A stretch of 64,000 nucleotides of DNA from Aedes albopictus (Eukaryota > Arthropoda > Insecta > Diptera > Culicidae), in NCBI RefSeq assembly GCF_035046485.1, contig NC_085137.1, positions 378,262,706 to 378,326,705 of the forward strand, in the 5' to 3' direction. Position numbers and translations under genes: made by a program. A model generated the notes under the pieces. It saw nothing but the letters and a program-made list of their open reading frames with translations, did no database searches and was not told the origin of the DNA. Positions 54,225 to 64,000 of the stretch are shown piece after piece. Position 1 is the first letter of the stretch. Each line of letters starts with the position of its first letter.

Positions 54225-55149
54225 GAGGGGATAGACAAAATGATCGGGACAGGCAGAATTTTCACTTTTCAAAAAATGTTCAACTAGCTGTAACTTTGCG
54301 AAAAGTGCATCAAATATTCTCAAATTTTCACTGAAAGTTCATCAACTAGTTGTGTATCGTATCAGTGGTCCAAATTTGGGAAAGATCGGGCCATTCTCCA
54401 CGAAGTTATAAAGATTCTTGGAAAAGGTAAAATTATCCGATAGCCAACTTTGAGCTGTTATATCTCCGGATTCAATGAACCGAATGCAATGAAATTTTGA
54501 CCATTAATGACTTGTATAATGAGCTATGAAAAACCGTTGACGCAACTTAAAATTCTCAACACGGAGGAAAATTATAACGATTAGATTATTTTTCTAATAA
54601 AACACCAAATTATCCCAAACTTCAACATCATTTCAAAATTCAAGAAGCAAATTAAAGTTCATTTAATTTCCCTCTAAATGACTTATATATAAATGTGTTT
54701 TGAAAGAAAGTAACAACATAGCCGCCAATAAATTGAAAAAGTAATGGAATACATATTAAAAATAGACCAATTTGCTAAAAAATCGTGAAAAAATAAAATC
54801 GCTCTAACTTTTTCTCTTGTTAAAAATTTCAAGTTAAGTTAAATGCTTTTCAGAGATCATTATATAAGTCATGAATGGTCAAAATTTCATTGCAATCGGT
54901 TCATTGAATCCGGAGATGTAGCAGCTCAATGTTGGCTATCGAATAATTTTACCTTTTTCAAGATTTTTTATAACTCCGTGGAAAATATGCCGATCTTTCC
55001 CAAATTTGGACCATTGATACACATCTAGTTGGTGAACTTACAGTAAAAATTTGAGAATATTCGATGCACTTTTCGAAAAGTTGCAGCTAGTTGAACATTT
55101 TTTGAAAAGTGAAAATTTTGCCTGTTCCGATCATTTTGTCTATCCCCTG
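54225..55149. mobile_element. Foldback element at TA, copy 2
   Basis: Same family as 27280-28200: about 925 bp with arms of about 400 bp beginning AGGGGATAGACAAAATGATC. The right flank is TA (55150-55151); the left flank is mutated. The short ORFs in the arms mirror those of copy 1 and are not genes. Confidence 0.9.
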
Positions 55150-55154
55150 TACCT

Positions 55155-56765
55155 TTATGTCATAGGAATCCCTAGGACTCCTCTTGAAGCTTATTCAAGA
55201 ATTCCTCCTAGATTCTCTCTATCCCTTGCTCTTGGAGTAGCTTCAGCGGTTTCTACTAGAGCTCAAGCGGGGTTTTCTCCTGGGAATAATATTGGAACTC
55301 TTCGAGGGATTTCTCCTAGGATTCTTACAGGAATTCTTTCTAGAGTTCCTACAAGTAGTTACCCTGAAGTTCTACGTTCGATTCCCTCTGGAGTTTAGGA
55401 ATCTTGCTTATGTTCCTACAGAAATTCCTCTCGAAGTTCCCCCAGAGAATCCTCCTTGAGTTACTCCAGACCTTCGCCTAGGATCTTCTCTAGGGATTAC
55501 TCTTGCGATTTCTCCTGGAGTTTTTCTTCCAGGTGTTTCTCGTTGTGTTCCGTCAGATTCCGTCTGGATTTCCCCTTGGGAGTCTTCCTGGAGTTTATCC
55601 TGCAGGTCCCCAAAGAATTGTTTCTATAGTTCATCCAGGACATAGATCTGAGCCTGGAATTTCTCTTGGAGTTAATCAATAATTTCTTAATTCAGTAGCT
55701 TTAGGAATTCCTTCTAGAGGTCCTCTTGAAGTTTCTTCAGAGATCGCTCCAAGTTTCCTCAGGGGTTCCTATTGGGTCTCCTCTAGAGACTTCTCCAGGG
55801 ATTTATCCAGGGATTCCTGCTAGCTTTCCTCAAAAGGTTTCTGCTGGAATTTGTCTTTGGATTCCAACTTAAATTCTTCCAGAGATTCCCCTAAGATATC
55901 ACCCAGGCATTCGTACTGACGTACTGAGTTTCTTGCAGATGTCTATGCACGTGTTCTTCATGGAGCTTCCATTACATTTTCTCCAGGGATTCCTATTGGA
56001 GTTCACCCATGTCCAGCTACTACAGCTACTGCATTGATTACTCTCGAAGCTCCTTCAGTGATTTGTGTACTTCGTCAATAGATTCTTCTTGTAGTTGCTT
56101 CAGGTTATCTTTCTGGAATTCCTTCAGAAATTTCTCCAGCAGTACTTCTTTGTGTTCTTCCTAGAGTTTCTTTAAGAATTCCTACCGGAATTCCTGTGCA
56201 GATTCCTCTTGGAGCTCCTTCAGGATTTCCCCTTAAAATTGCTGGAGTATCTGCAGATATCGCTTTTTAAATATCAACAGAGATTTGTCCAGCTCTTCGA
56301 CCTGTAGCTGCTGCAGAGATTTATCGTGAAGCTGCTCCGTAGATCCCTCGTGAAGATCTTACAAAGATTAAACCTGAAGCCTTTCAAGAGATTCGACTTG
56401 GATTTTCTGCACAGATTTTTCTTTGACTCTCACAGATTCCTCCTGTAGGATTTTTCTTTAATTTCATACGCAGATCCTGCAGGGATTTCTTTTGGAGTTC
56501 CTTTATGGATGCCTTCGGTAGTTCACGTTGGAGTTCCCACAGGGATTACTCCATGTGTCCTTCTGGAGCTCTTACAAAGACTTCTCCAGGGATTTTTTCG
56601 GGAATTTCTCCTAGTGTTATTCTAGAGATTCTCTTTAGAATTCCTCTGAAGATTCCTCCTGGAGTTCCATCAGAGCTTGTGCCAGTTTCAACCATGGATT
56701 CTTCATGGAGTTCCAGCAGAGGTTTTTCTTTTGAGTTCCTACAGGAATTCCATCTGCAGTCCCTC
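55155..56765 (-). repeat. Degenerate GGAATTCCTGGAG repeat field, reverse
   Basis: Inverse texture of 49420-51050: TTCCTCCTGGAG, CTTCTGGAGTTCC and GGGATTTCTCC pieces over 1.6 kb. Confidence 0.7.
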
Positions 56766-57178
56766 ATAGCAGTATGGGTGGTGCGAAAAGAGTCGCATTC
56801 TATCTCTGGTCACAAGGACATTATTTTTGGAAATCTTATTTTTAAGTTATATGCAATCAAAGTTGTTATTTTTTATTTCCAAAATGGAACCAACAGAAAC
56901 CTTGAATTCTGCTTACAAAACTGCCTAAACGCAATGAAAAGTTATAATACAGATAATTTATGACTCTGTGTCACCTAGGAATAACGGTCAGGAAACAGAG
57001 TAAATACTTGTATTACATCCCAAGAATCCGAGGACCAAAGAGTGACGTCAACCTTGTTAGATTCGTCACTCCGTCCTATTTTCATTTTATTCTATACAAA
57101 ATAAGCGGTTGGTACGAGATTTCCCCACTATTCTGTTTTATTGTAAAATCAAAAACGCTGCACAGTAGCCTGGATGCC
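56766..57178. other. Unassigned sequence
   Basis: AT-rich, no motif recognised. Confidence 0.4.
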
Positions 57179-57181
57179 TTA

Positions 57182-57344
57182 GGGGCTGTCCATAAACCAC
57201 GTGGTCATGAGGGGGGGGGGGGGGTTCGGCCAATGACCATTTTGTATGGACAAATAAAAAAATTTGTATGGACTAATGACCACGCGGGGGGGGGGGGGGT
57301 TGAAAAGTCCCAAAAAAATGACCACGTGGTTTATGGACAGCCCC
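57182..57344. mobile_element. GGGGCTGTCC MITE, copy D (163 bp), TSD TTA
   Basis: Ends GGGGCTGTCCATAAACCACG and inverse, with long poly-G runs in both arms (57208-57224, 57286-57299). TTA lies on both sides (57179-57181, 57345-57347). Very similar to copy A but in opposite internal orientation. Confidence 0.93.
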
Positions 57345-57469
57345 TTAGCCGGATTTTTTTTCTAGCGTTCTCCTGGAGTTTTTTCTACGTTTTTTCTGTA
57401 GTTTTGGCATTCAATAGTATAAAAACGGTAGAATATTATGTGGAATATTTTTTTCTAGACATCCTAGGT

Positions 57470-58680
57470 CATCCAAACTATTCTTGAGTTTAGATCCTTG
57501 AGTCTATGGCTGTAACTGTAGCTTCTTTCATTATACAAAGCTGCGATTTGTAATCTATCATGTCCAGTAAGTCTTCTGAAAATTCAATAGACAGTAACAT
57601 ATCATTCGGGATATCGTAGATCATCCAAACTATTCTTGAGTTTAGATCTTAAAGTCTATGGGTGTAACGATAACTGATTTCATTATATAAAGCTGCGATT
57701 TGTAATCTATCATGTCCAGCAAGTCTTCTGAAAGGTAAATAGACAATATCAGATCAGTCGGGATATTTTAGATCATCCAAACTGTTCTTGAGTTTAAATC
57801 CTAAAGTCTGCGGATGTAACGGTAACTGATTTCATTATACAAAGCTGCGATTTGTAATCTCTCATGTCCAGTAAGTCTTCTGAAAATTCAATAGATAGTA
57901 TCAGATCATTCGGGATATCATAGGTCATCCAAACTGTTTATAAGTTTAGATAATAAAGTCTATGGGTGTAACGGTAACTGATTTCATTATACAAAGCTGC
58001 GATTTGTAATCTATCATGCCCAGTATGTCTTCTAGAAGGTAAATAGACAGTATCAGATCAGTCAGGATATCCTATGTCATCCAAACTGTTGTTGAGTTTA
58101 GATCCATAAGTCTACGGGTGTAACGGTAACTTTTTTCACTATGCAAATCTACGATTTGTAATCTATCTCTCTCTCTCGTCTTGCGTAACGTCCTCATTGG
58201 GACAAATCCTGCTTCTCAGCTTAGTGTTCTATGAGCACTTCCACAGTTATTAACTGAGAGCTTCCTCTGCCAATGACCATTTTGCATGCGTATATCGTGT
58301 GGCAGGCACGAAGATACTCTATGCCCAAGGAAGTCAAGGAAATTTTCTCTACAAAAAGATCCTGGACCGACCGGGAATCGAACCCGTCACCCTCAGCATG
58401 GTCATGCTGAATACCCGTGCGTTGACCGCCTCGGCTATATGAGCCCTGTTGTAGTCTATCGTGTCCAGTTAGTCTTCTAAAAATTCAATAGATGATATCA
58501 GATCATTCGGGATATCCTAGGTCATCCGAACTGTTCTTGAGTTTAGATCCTAAAGTTTACGAGTGTAACGGTAACTTCTTACATGAAACGCTATGATTTG
58601 TAATCTATTATGTCCAACAAGTCTTCTGAAAGTTACAGTTGTTGTTTTTATCAACTAAGCTTCATAACAGTAAGGAGCCC
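57470..58680 (+). repeat. 152-bp tandem array split by a SINE
   Basis: CTGCGATTTGTAATCTATC marks units at 57541, 57693, 57845, 57998 and 58149 (period 151-153) and, after the SINE, near 58591. Each unit also has CATGTCCAGTAAGTCTTCTG, CATTCGGGATATC and ATCCAAACTGTTCTTGAG. Confidence 0.9.
58166..58446 (-). mobile_element. Feilai-like SINE, copy 3 (reverse)
   Basis: The - strand reads GGGCTCATATAGCCGAGGCG, B box GGGTTCGATTCCCGG (complement at 58374-58388), body and a purine tail (TCTCTCTCTC on +). It splits one unit of the 152-bp array: the array stops at GTAATCTATC and resumes at GTAGTCTATCGTGTCC, consistent with a short duplication TAATCTATC/TAGTCTATC. Confidence 0.9.
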
Positions 58681-58735
58681 ATAATATCCCAAAAATATAT
58701 AACAACGCGTATTGTTCCTCTAACTGCTGTGGTAA

Positions 58736-58903
58736 GGGGCCGTTCATAAACCACGTAGACTTTTTGGGGGGAGGGGGGGGGGTCTGGCCAAAGTCTACGC
58801 TCCATACAAATTTCAAAACTTTTGTATGGACAAAAGTCTACGAGGGGGGAGGGGGGGGTCTGAGATTGCCAAATTTTGGTCTACGTGGTTTATGAACAGC
58901 CCC
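58736..58903. mobile_element. GGGGCTGTCC MITE, copy E (168 bp), TSD TAA
   Basis: Ends GGGGCCGTTCATAAACCACG and inverse, TAA on both sides (58733-58735, 58904-58906). The inner arm is a variant with ACGTAGACTTTTTGG in place of ACGTGGTCATTTTTT, so it represents a distinct subfamily. Confidence 0.92.
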
Positions 58904-58909
58904 TAAGTA

Positions 58910-60350
58910 CAGTGGATTATGTAATACCTTAACGTTGTGGCAAAAGCTATTATCACAAGTGTAGACCTGAAGCTATGGTCTCCGGAGTAGTGATGTTGAT
59001 CTGGAATACCTCAAAACTATCATAACAGATTACAGTGTACAGTTCATTGCGAGACTAACTACTGTTACTATCAAGAGCTAAACTTCAGGATAGTTTGGCC
59101 GACCCTCAATGACCCAAAGGTTCATAATATTATATAGTAGATTTTAGGTTGGTCCAGTCACCGCTATTGGCTATGAAACGTTACTCAGTATGTCAGATAT
59201 AGCTGATGTTACGAGTGTAGACCTGAAGTTCTAAACTCATGGATAGTTTGGCTGAACTGGAACATTCCCATAGTGTCTCTAAATATCATTTGAGATTTCA
59301 AGAGCTTCACGGATCTCAGCAGATCCTATGCTAGTATTTATGGTAAAAACTCAAAGTTTTTCTTGTAGATTTGAAGGGCTTCATTATAGAATAGTTTGGA
59401 CGACCGTGGATGTCCCAAAGGTTTATAATAAAAAAATAGACTTCAGATTGTTCCAGTAACTGCGGTTGATTATGCAGCGTTACTCAGTATAACAGATATG
59501 GATACAGTTACGAGTGTGGACCTGAAGTCCTGAACTCCAAGGAAGTTTGGCTGACCTGGAATATCCCTGTAGTGTGTCTAATGACATTTGAGATTTCAAA
59601 AGCTTCACGGATCTCAGCAGATTATGCTATGCTATGATTTATGGTGAAAACACATAAAATTTTTCTTGTAGATTTGAAGGGCTTCATTATAGTACAGTTT
59701 GGACGACCGTGAATGTCCCAAAGGTTTATAACAAAAAAGTAGACTTCAGATTGACATGGATACTGTTACGAGTGTAGACCTGAAGTCCTGAACTCCAAGG
59801 TAGTTTGGCTGACCTGGAATATCCCTGTAGTGTCTCTGAATGACATCTGAGATTTCAAGAGCTTCGTGGACCCCAGTAGATTATACAATACTATTAGGCC
59901 GTTTCAAATATTTATTTCACTTTTTGTCCCACCTCTCTTTGGCTGGTCGAGGGGGGGATAAAAATAATAAAGCATTAAATCAGAAAAATATTTAAAATTC
60001 ATCGGATTTGTTAATTTAATTTTGGCAAGTTGCGATATTTTGATAAATATTTTTTTATCTGCCCCCTCAAAATGCAAAATCTAGCCAAAAACTTGTAAAA
60101 TTTGTATCAGCCTTATATATGGTGAAAACACATAAAATTATTCTTGTAGATTTGAAGGACTTTATTATAGAACAGTTTGGACGACCCTAGATGTCCCAAA
60201 GGTTTATAATAAGCTCTTAGACTTCAGATTGCTGCAGTAACTGCGATTGATTATGTAGCGTTTCTCAGTTTAACAGATATGGATACTGTTACGAGTGTAG
60301 ACCTGAAGTCCTGAACTCCAAGGTAGTTTGGCTGACCTGGAATATCCCTA
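58910..60350 (+). repeat. About 298-bp tandem array
   Basis: GAGTGTAGACCTGAAGTC-type blocks at 59213, 59511, 59770 and 60293, with AGTTTGGCTGACCTGGAATA, AGATTTCAAGAGCTTCACGG and GTCCCAAAGGTTTATAATA in each unit. One unit is shortened (258 bp) and one is enlarged by the MITE at 59897-60112. Confidence 0.85.
59897..60112. mobile_element. 216-bp MITE with TTA target duplication
   Basis: GGCCGTTTCAAAT and its inverse (ATTTGTATCAGCC) bound it, TTA on both sides (59894-59896, 60113-60115). It contains GTCCCACC and a GGTCGAGGGGGG stretch. Harbinger-like by target size. Confidence 0.7.
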
Positions 60351-60353
60351 TAG

Positions 60354-60513
60354 CAAGTCCATTTCAAACGGATTAATTTGAATTTTTGTATAGAGCTAGG
60401 CACGTACAGTATCTATCCCTAAACAAAAACTCAAATCAATCGGTTTGGAATTGACTTAGTTATAGCGGGAAGTGCCCAAAATAGGTACACCTTCCCATAT
60501 GGTACAAGACCCT
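60354..60513. mobile_element. Partial copy of the 19829 MITE
   Basis: CGGGAAGTGCCCAAAATAGG and CATATGGTACAAGACCC match the right part of 19829-20040; the left end is missing or diverged. Confidence 0.65.
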
Positions 60514-60564
60514 AGTTGATTTTATCATTTTCCAGGATTCTTTCAATGAATGACTGTATATAGT

Positions 60565-61570
60565 CTAGACTAGACTAGACTAGACTAGACTAGACTAGAC
60601 TAGACTAGACTAGACTAGACTAGACTAGACTAGACTAGACTAGACTAGACTAGACTAGACTAGACTAGACTAGACTAGACTAGACTAGACTAGACTAGAC
60701 TAGACTAGACTAGACTAGACTAGACTAGACTAGACTAGACTAGACTAGACTAGACTAGACTAGACTAGACTAGACTAGACTAGACTAGACTAGACTAGAC
60801 TAGACTAGACTAGACTAGACTAGACTAGACTAGACTAGACTAGACTAGACTAGACTAGACTAGACTAGACTAGACTAGACTAGACTAGACTAGACTAGAC
60901 TAGACTAGACTAGACTAGACTAGACTAGACTAGACTAGACTAGACTAGACTAGACTAGACTAGACTAGACTAGACTAGACTAGACTAGACTAGACTAGAC
61001 TAGACTAGACTAGACTAGACTAGACTAGACTAGACTAGACTAGACTAGACTAGACTAGACTAGACTAGACTAGACTAGACTAGACTAGACTAGACTAGAC
61101 TAGACTAGACTAGACTAGACTAGACTAGACTAGACTAGACTAGACTAGACTAGACTAGACTAGACTAGACTAGACTAGACTAGACTAGACTAGACTAGAC
61201 TAGACTAGACTAGACTAGACTAGACTAGACTAGACTAGACTAGACTAGACTAGACTAGACTAGACTAGACTAGACTAGACTAGACTAGACTAGACTAGAC
61301 TAGACTAGACTAGACTAGACTAGACTAGACTAGACTAGACTAGACTAGACTAGACTAGACTAGACTAGACTAGACTAGACTAGACTAGACTAGACTAGAC
61401 TAGACTAGACTAGACTAGACTAGACTAGACTAGACTAGACTAGACTAGACTAGACTAGACTAGACTAGACTAGACTAGACTAGACTAGACTAGACTAGAC
61501 TAGACTAGACTAGACTAGACTAGACTAGACTAGACTAGACTAGACTAGACTAGACTAGACTAGACTAGAC
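60565..61570 (+). repeat. (TAGAC)n satellite, block 1 (about 201 units)
   Basis: Uninterrupted TAGAC pentamers with no variants that I noticed. It is entered from TATATAGTC. Stops in every frame exclude coding. Confidence 0.98.
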
Positions 61571-61877
61571 TCAAGGGGCTAGTCGCTTGGAACATTGTGC
61601 CAAGAGGTGCCAAGCACACCGTCCTATACGCTGTGTGGCACACCGAGGCACTCTGAGGCACAATTTTGACACTTGAGTTAGGGTGAAAAAACTAGGCAAC
61701 CATGTGCATTTGAACTGCAAAATGAAAACAAACAGTTGGTTGTCTTGGTAGTTGCCAAGCAAAATCTGAATCATCAAGCAGTGGCACTTCGGGGCACACT
61801 GAGGCACAATTGAATACCAGGTGGCACACTGAAAATAATTGGCGCAAGTAAAGATGTGCTCAGCGACTCCCCCTTGA
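61571..61877. mobile_element. 307-bp hAT-like MITE in the satellite, copy 1
   Basis: Ends TCAAGGGGCTAGTCGCT and AGCGACTCCCCCTTGA are inverted. The inner body has repeated GTGGCACAC and GAGGCAC motifs. If the element is taken as CAAGGGG...CCCCTTG, both flanks read ACTAGACT, an 8-bp duplication in correct phase. The - strand holds a 78-codon ORF with no motif. Confidence 0.85.
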
Positions 61878-62628
61878 CTAGACTAGACTAGACTAGACTA
61901 GACTAGACTAGACTAGACTAGACTAGACTAGACTAGACTAGACTAGACTAGACTAGACTAGACTAGACTAGACTAGACTAGACTAGACTAGACTAGACTA
62001 GACTAGACTAGACTAGACTAGACTAGACTAGACTAGACTAGACTAGACTAGACTAGACTAGACTAGACTAGACTAGACTAGACTAGACTAGACTAGACTA
62101 GACTAGACTAGACTAGACTAGACTAGACTAGACTAGACTAGACTAGACTAGACTAGACTAGACTAGACTAGACTAGACTAGACTAGACTAGACTAGACTA
62201 GACTAGACTAGACTAGACTAGACTAGACTAGACTAGACTAGACTAGACTAGACTAGACTAGACTAGACTAGACTAGACTAGACTAGACTAGACTAGACTA
62301 GACTAGACTAGACTAGACTAGACTAGACTAGACTAGACTAGACTAGACTAGACTAGACTAGACTAGACTAGACTAGACTAGACTAGACTAGACTAGACTA
62401 GACTAGACTAGACTAGACTAGACTAGACTAGACTAGACTAGACTAGACTAGACTAGACTAGACTAGACTAGACTAGACTAGACTAGACTAGACTAGACTA
62501 GACTAGACTAGACTAGACTAGACTAGACTAGACTAGACTAGACTAGACTAGACTAGACTAGACTAGACTAGACTAGACTAGACTAGACTAGACTAGACTA
62601 GACTAGACTAGACTAGACTAGACTAGAC
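61878..62628 (+). repeat. (TAGAC)n satellite, block 2 (about 150 units)
   Basis: Pure TAGAC repeats between MITE copies 1 and 2. Confidence 0.98.
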
Positions 62629-62935
62629 TCAAGGGGCTAGTCGCTTGGAACATTGTGCCAAGAGGTGCCAAGCACACCGTCCTATACGCTGTGTGGCACA
62701 CCGAGGCACTCTGAGGCACAATTTTGACACTTGAGTTAGGGTGAAAAAACTAGGCAACCATGTGCATTTGAACTGCAAAATGAAAACAAACAGTTGGTTG
62801 TCTTGGTAGTTGCCAAGCAAAATCTGAATCATCAAGCAGTGGCACTTCGGGGCACACTGAGGCACAATTGAATACCAGGTGGCACACTGAAAATAATTGG
62901 CGCAAGTAAAGATGTGCTCAGCGACTCCCCCTTGA
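62629..62935. mobile_element. hAT-like MITE in the satellite, copy 2
   Basis: Appears identical to copy 1 over its whole length and has the same junction phase. Confidence 0.9.
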
Positions 62936-63531
62936 CTAGACTAGACTAGACTAGACTAGACTAGACTAGACTAGACTAGACTAGACTAGACTAGACTAGA
63001 CTAGACTAGACTAGACTAGACTAGACTAGACTAGACTAGACTAGACTAGACTAGACTAGACTAGACTAGACTAGACTAGACTAGACTAGACTAGACTAGA
63101 CTAGACTAGACTAGACTAGACTAGACTAGACTAGACTAGACTAGACTAGACTAGACTAGACTAGACTAGACTAGACTAGACTAGACTAGACTAGACTAGA
63201 CTAGACTAGACTAGACTAGACTAGACTAGACTAGACTAGACTAGACTAGACTAGACTAGACTAGACTAGACTAGACTAGACTAGACTAGACTAGACTAGA
63301 CTAGACTAGACTAGACTAGACTAGACTAGACTAGACTAGACTAGACTAGACTAGACTAGACTAGACTAGACTAGACTAGACTAGACTAGACTAGACTAGA
63401 CTAGACTAGACTAGACTAGACTAGACTAGACTAGACTAGACTAGACTAGACTAGACTAGACTAGACTAGACTAGACTAGACTAGACTAGACTAGACTAGA
63501 CTAGACTAGACTAGACTAGACTAGACTAGAC
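62936..63531 (+). repeat. (TAGAC)n satellite, block 3 (about 119 units)
   Basis: Pure TAGAC repeats between MITE copies 2 and 3. Confidence 0.98.
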
Positions 63532-63838
63532 TCAAGGGGCTAGTCGCTTGGAACATTGTGCCAAGAGGTGCCAAGCACACCGTCCTATACGCTGTGTGGC
63601 ACACCGAGGCACTCTGAGGCACAATTTTGACACTTGAGTTAGGGTGAAAAAACTAGGCAACCATGTGCATTTGAACTGCAAAATGAAAACAAACAGTTGG
63701 TTGTCTTGGTAGTTGCCAAGCAAAATCTGAATCATCAAGCAGTGGCACTTCGGGGCACACTGAGGCACAATTGAATACCAGGTGGCACACTGAAAATAAT
63801 TGGCGCAAGTAAAGATGTGCTCAGCGACTCCCCCTTGA
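63532..63838. mobile_element. hAT-like MITE in the satellite, copy 3
   Basis: Appears identical to copies 1 and 2, with the same junctions. Confidence 0.9.
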
Positions 63839-63928
63839 CTAGACTAGACTAGACTAGACTAGACTAGACTAGACTAGACTAGACTAGACTAGACTAGACT
63901 AGACTAGACTAGACTAGACTAGACTAGA
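63839..63928 (+). repeat. (TAGAC)n satellite, block 4 (about 18 units)
   Basis: Short last block, ending at TAGAATTATG. The remaining 72 bp to the window end show nothing recognisable. Confidence 0.95.
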
Positions 63929-64000
63929 ATTATGTTCAGCTCTACAAAAGATCTTCATGACCAATTTTATAAAACTCGCAATAAAACTGATTTCTACATC

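Noticed and set aside
30411..58388. Strong B-box tRNA-like sequences as functional tRNA genes
   Set aside because: Each is the head of a SINE with body, purine tail and, in several cases, target duplications. No complete cloverleaf with a 7-bp acceptor stem was found.
61571..63768. 78-codon - strand ORF present three times
   Set aside because: It lies wholly in the amplified MITE; identity reflects array amplification, and it has no motif.
60565..63928. TAGAC array as telomeric repeat or CRISPR
   Set aside because: The insect telomere unit is TTAGG, and the spacers between blocks are identical MITEs, not variable spacers. The genome is eukaryotic.
1..64000. Endogenous viral elements
   Set aside because: I looked for polymerase or nucleoprotein-like frames outside LINE and BEL sequence and saw none.

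Overview
This window is almost entirely repetitive, AT-rich, intron- and transposon-dense insect DNA. tRNA-derived SINEs that I recognise as Feilai-like, RTE-clade and R1-clade non-LTR retrotransposons, BEL/Pao gag debris and many foldback MITEs all point to a mosquito of the genus Aedes. I cannot tell Ae. aegypti from Ae. albopictus by eye.

One host gene is visible, on the + strand: a CCN-family (CTGF/Cyr61/Nov-like) secreted matricellular protein. Five coding exons are supported: the C-terminal half of the VWC domain (11806-11950), TSP1 plus a serine-rich linker (30857-31206), and the cystine-knot CT domain in three pieces (31829-31981, 32168-32350, 32405-32536). Splice sites, phases and the six TSP1 and ten CT cysteines all agree. 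The exons for the signal peptide, the IGFBP domain and the first half of VWC are upstream and were not found. The VWC-TSP1 intron is 18.9 kb and is packed with nested transposons and tandem repeats.

Layout. 1-1985: two 992-bp higher-order copies of a 72-bp minisatellite. 2091-2392: a non-autonomous Helitron. 2.6-5 kb: BEL/Pao gag fragments on the - strand with a palindromic MITE. 6.4-10 kb: a broken - strand RTE element split by a + strand LINE with a (TAAA)n tail. 11.8-32.5 kb: the CCN gene. 32.5-39.3 kb: a decayed R1-clade LINE on the + strand, split by at least six later insertions including a 1.46-kb hAT-like element. 39.7-46 kb: composite MITEs holding SINEs, a hAT foldback and a 185-bp tandem array. 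46.8-54 kb: mostly unassigned sequence with a SINE, degenerate repeats and an RTE 3' end. 54.2-60.5 kb: a foldback element, degenerate repeats and two more tandem arrays (152 bp and about 298 bp). 60.5-63.9 kb: a (TAGAC)n satellite carrying three apparently identical 307-bp MITEs.

The most interesting signals are a MITE family (GGGGCTGTCC... ends) whose five copies all sit in 3-bp A/T-only target duplications and carry a CACGTG palindrome; a 1.2-kb element with directly repeated ATCGTATA motifs and an 8-bp flanking duplication; the hAT-like MITE locked in phase in the TAGAC satellite; a tandem NAGNAG acceptor at the last CCN exon; and a recurring degenerate GGAATTCCT-type repeat landscape. 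I found no prokaryotic, CRISPR or viral system.
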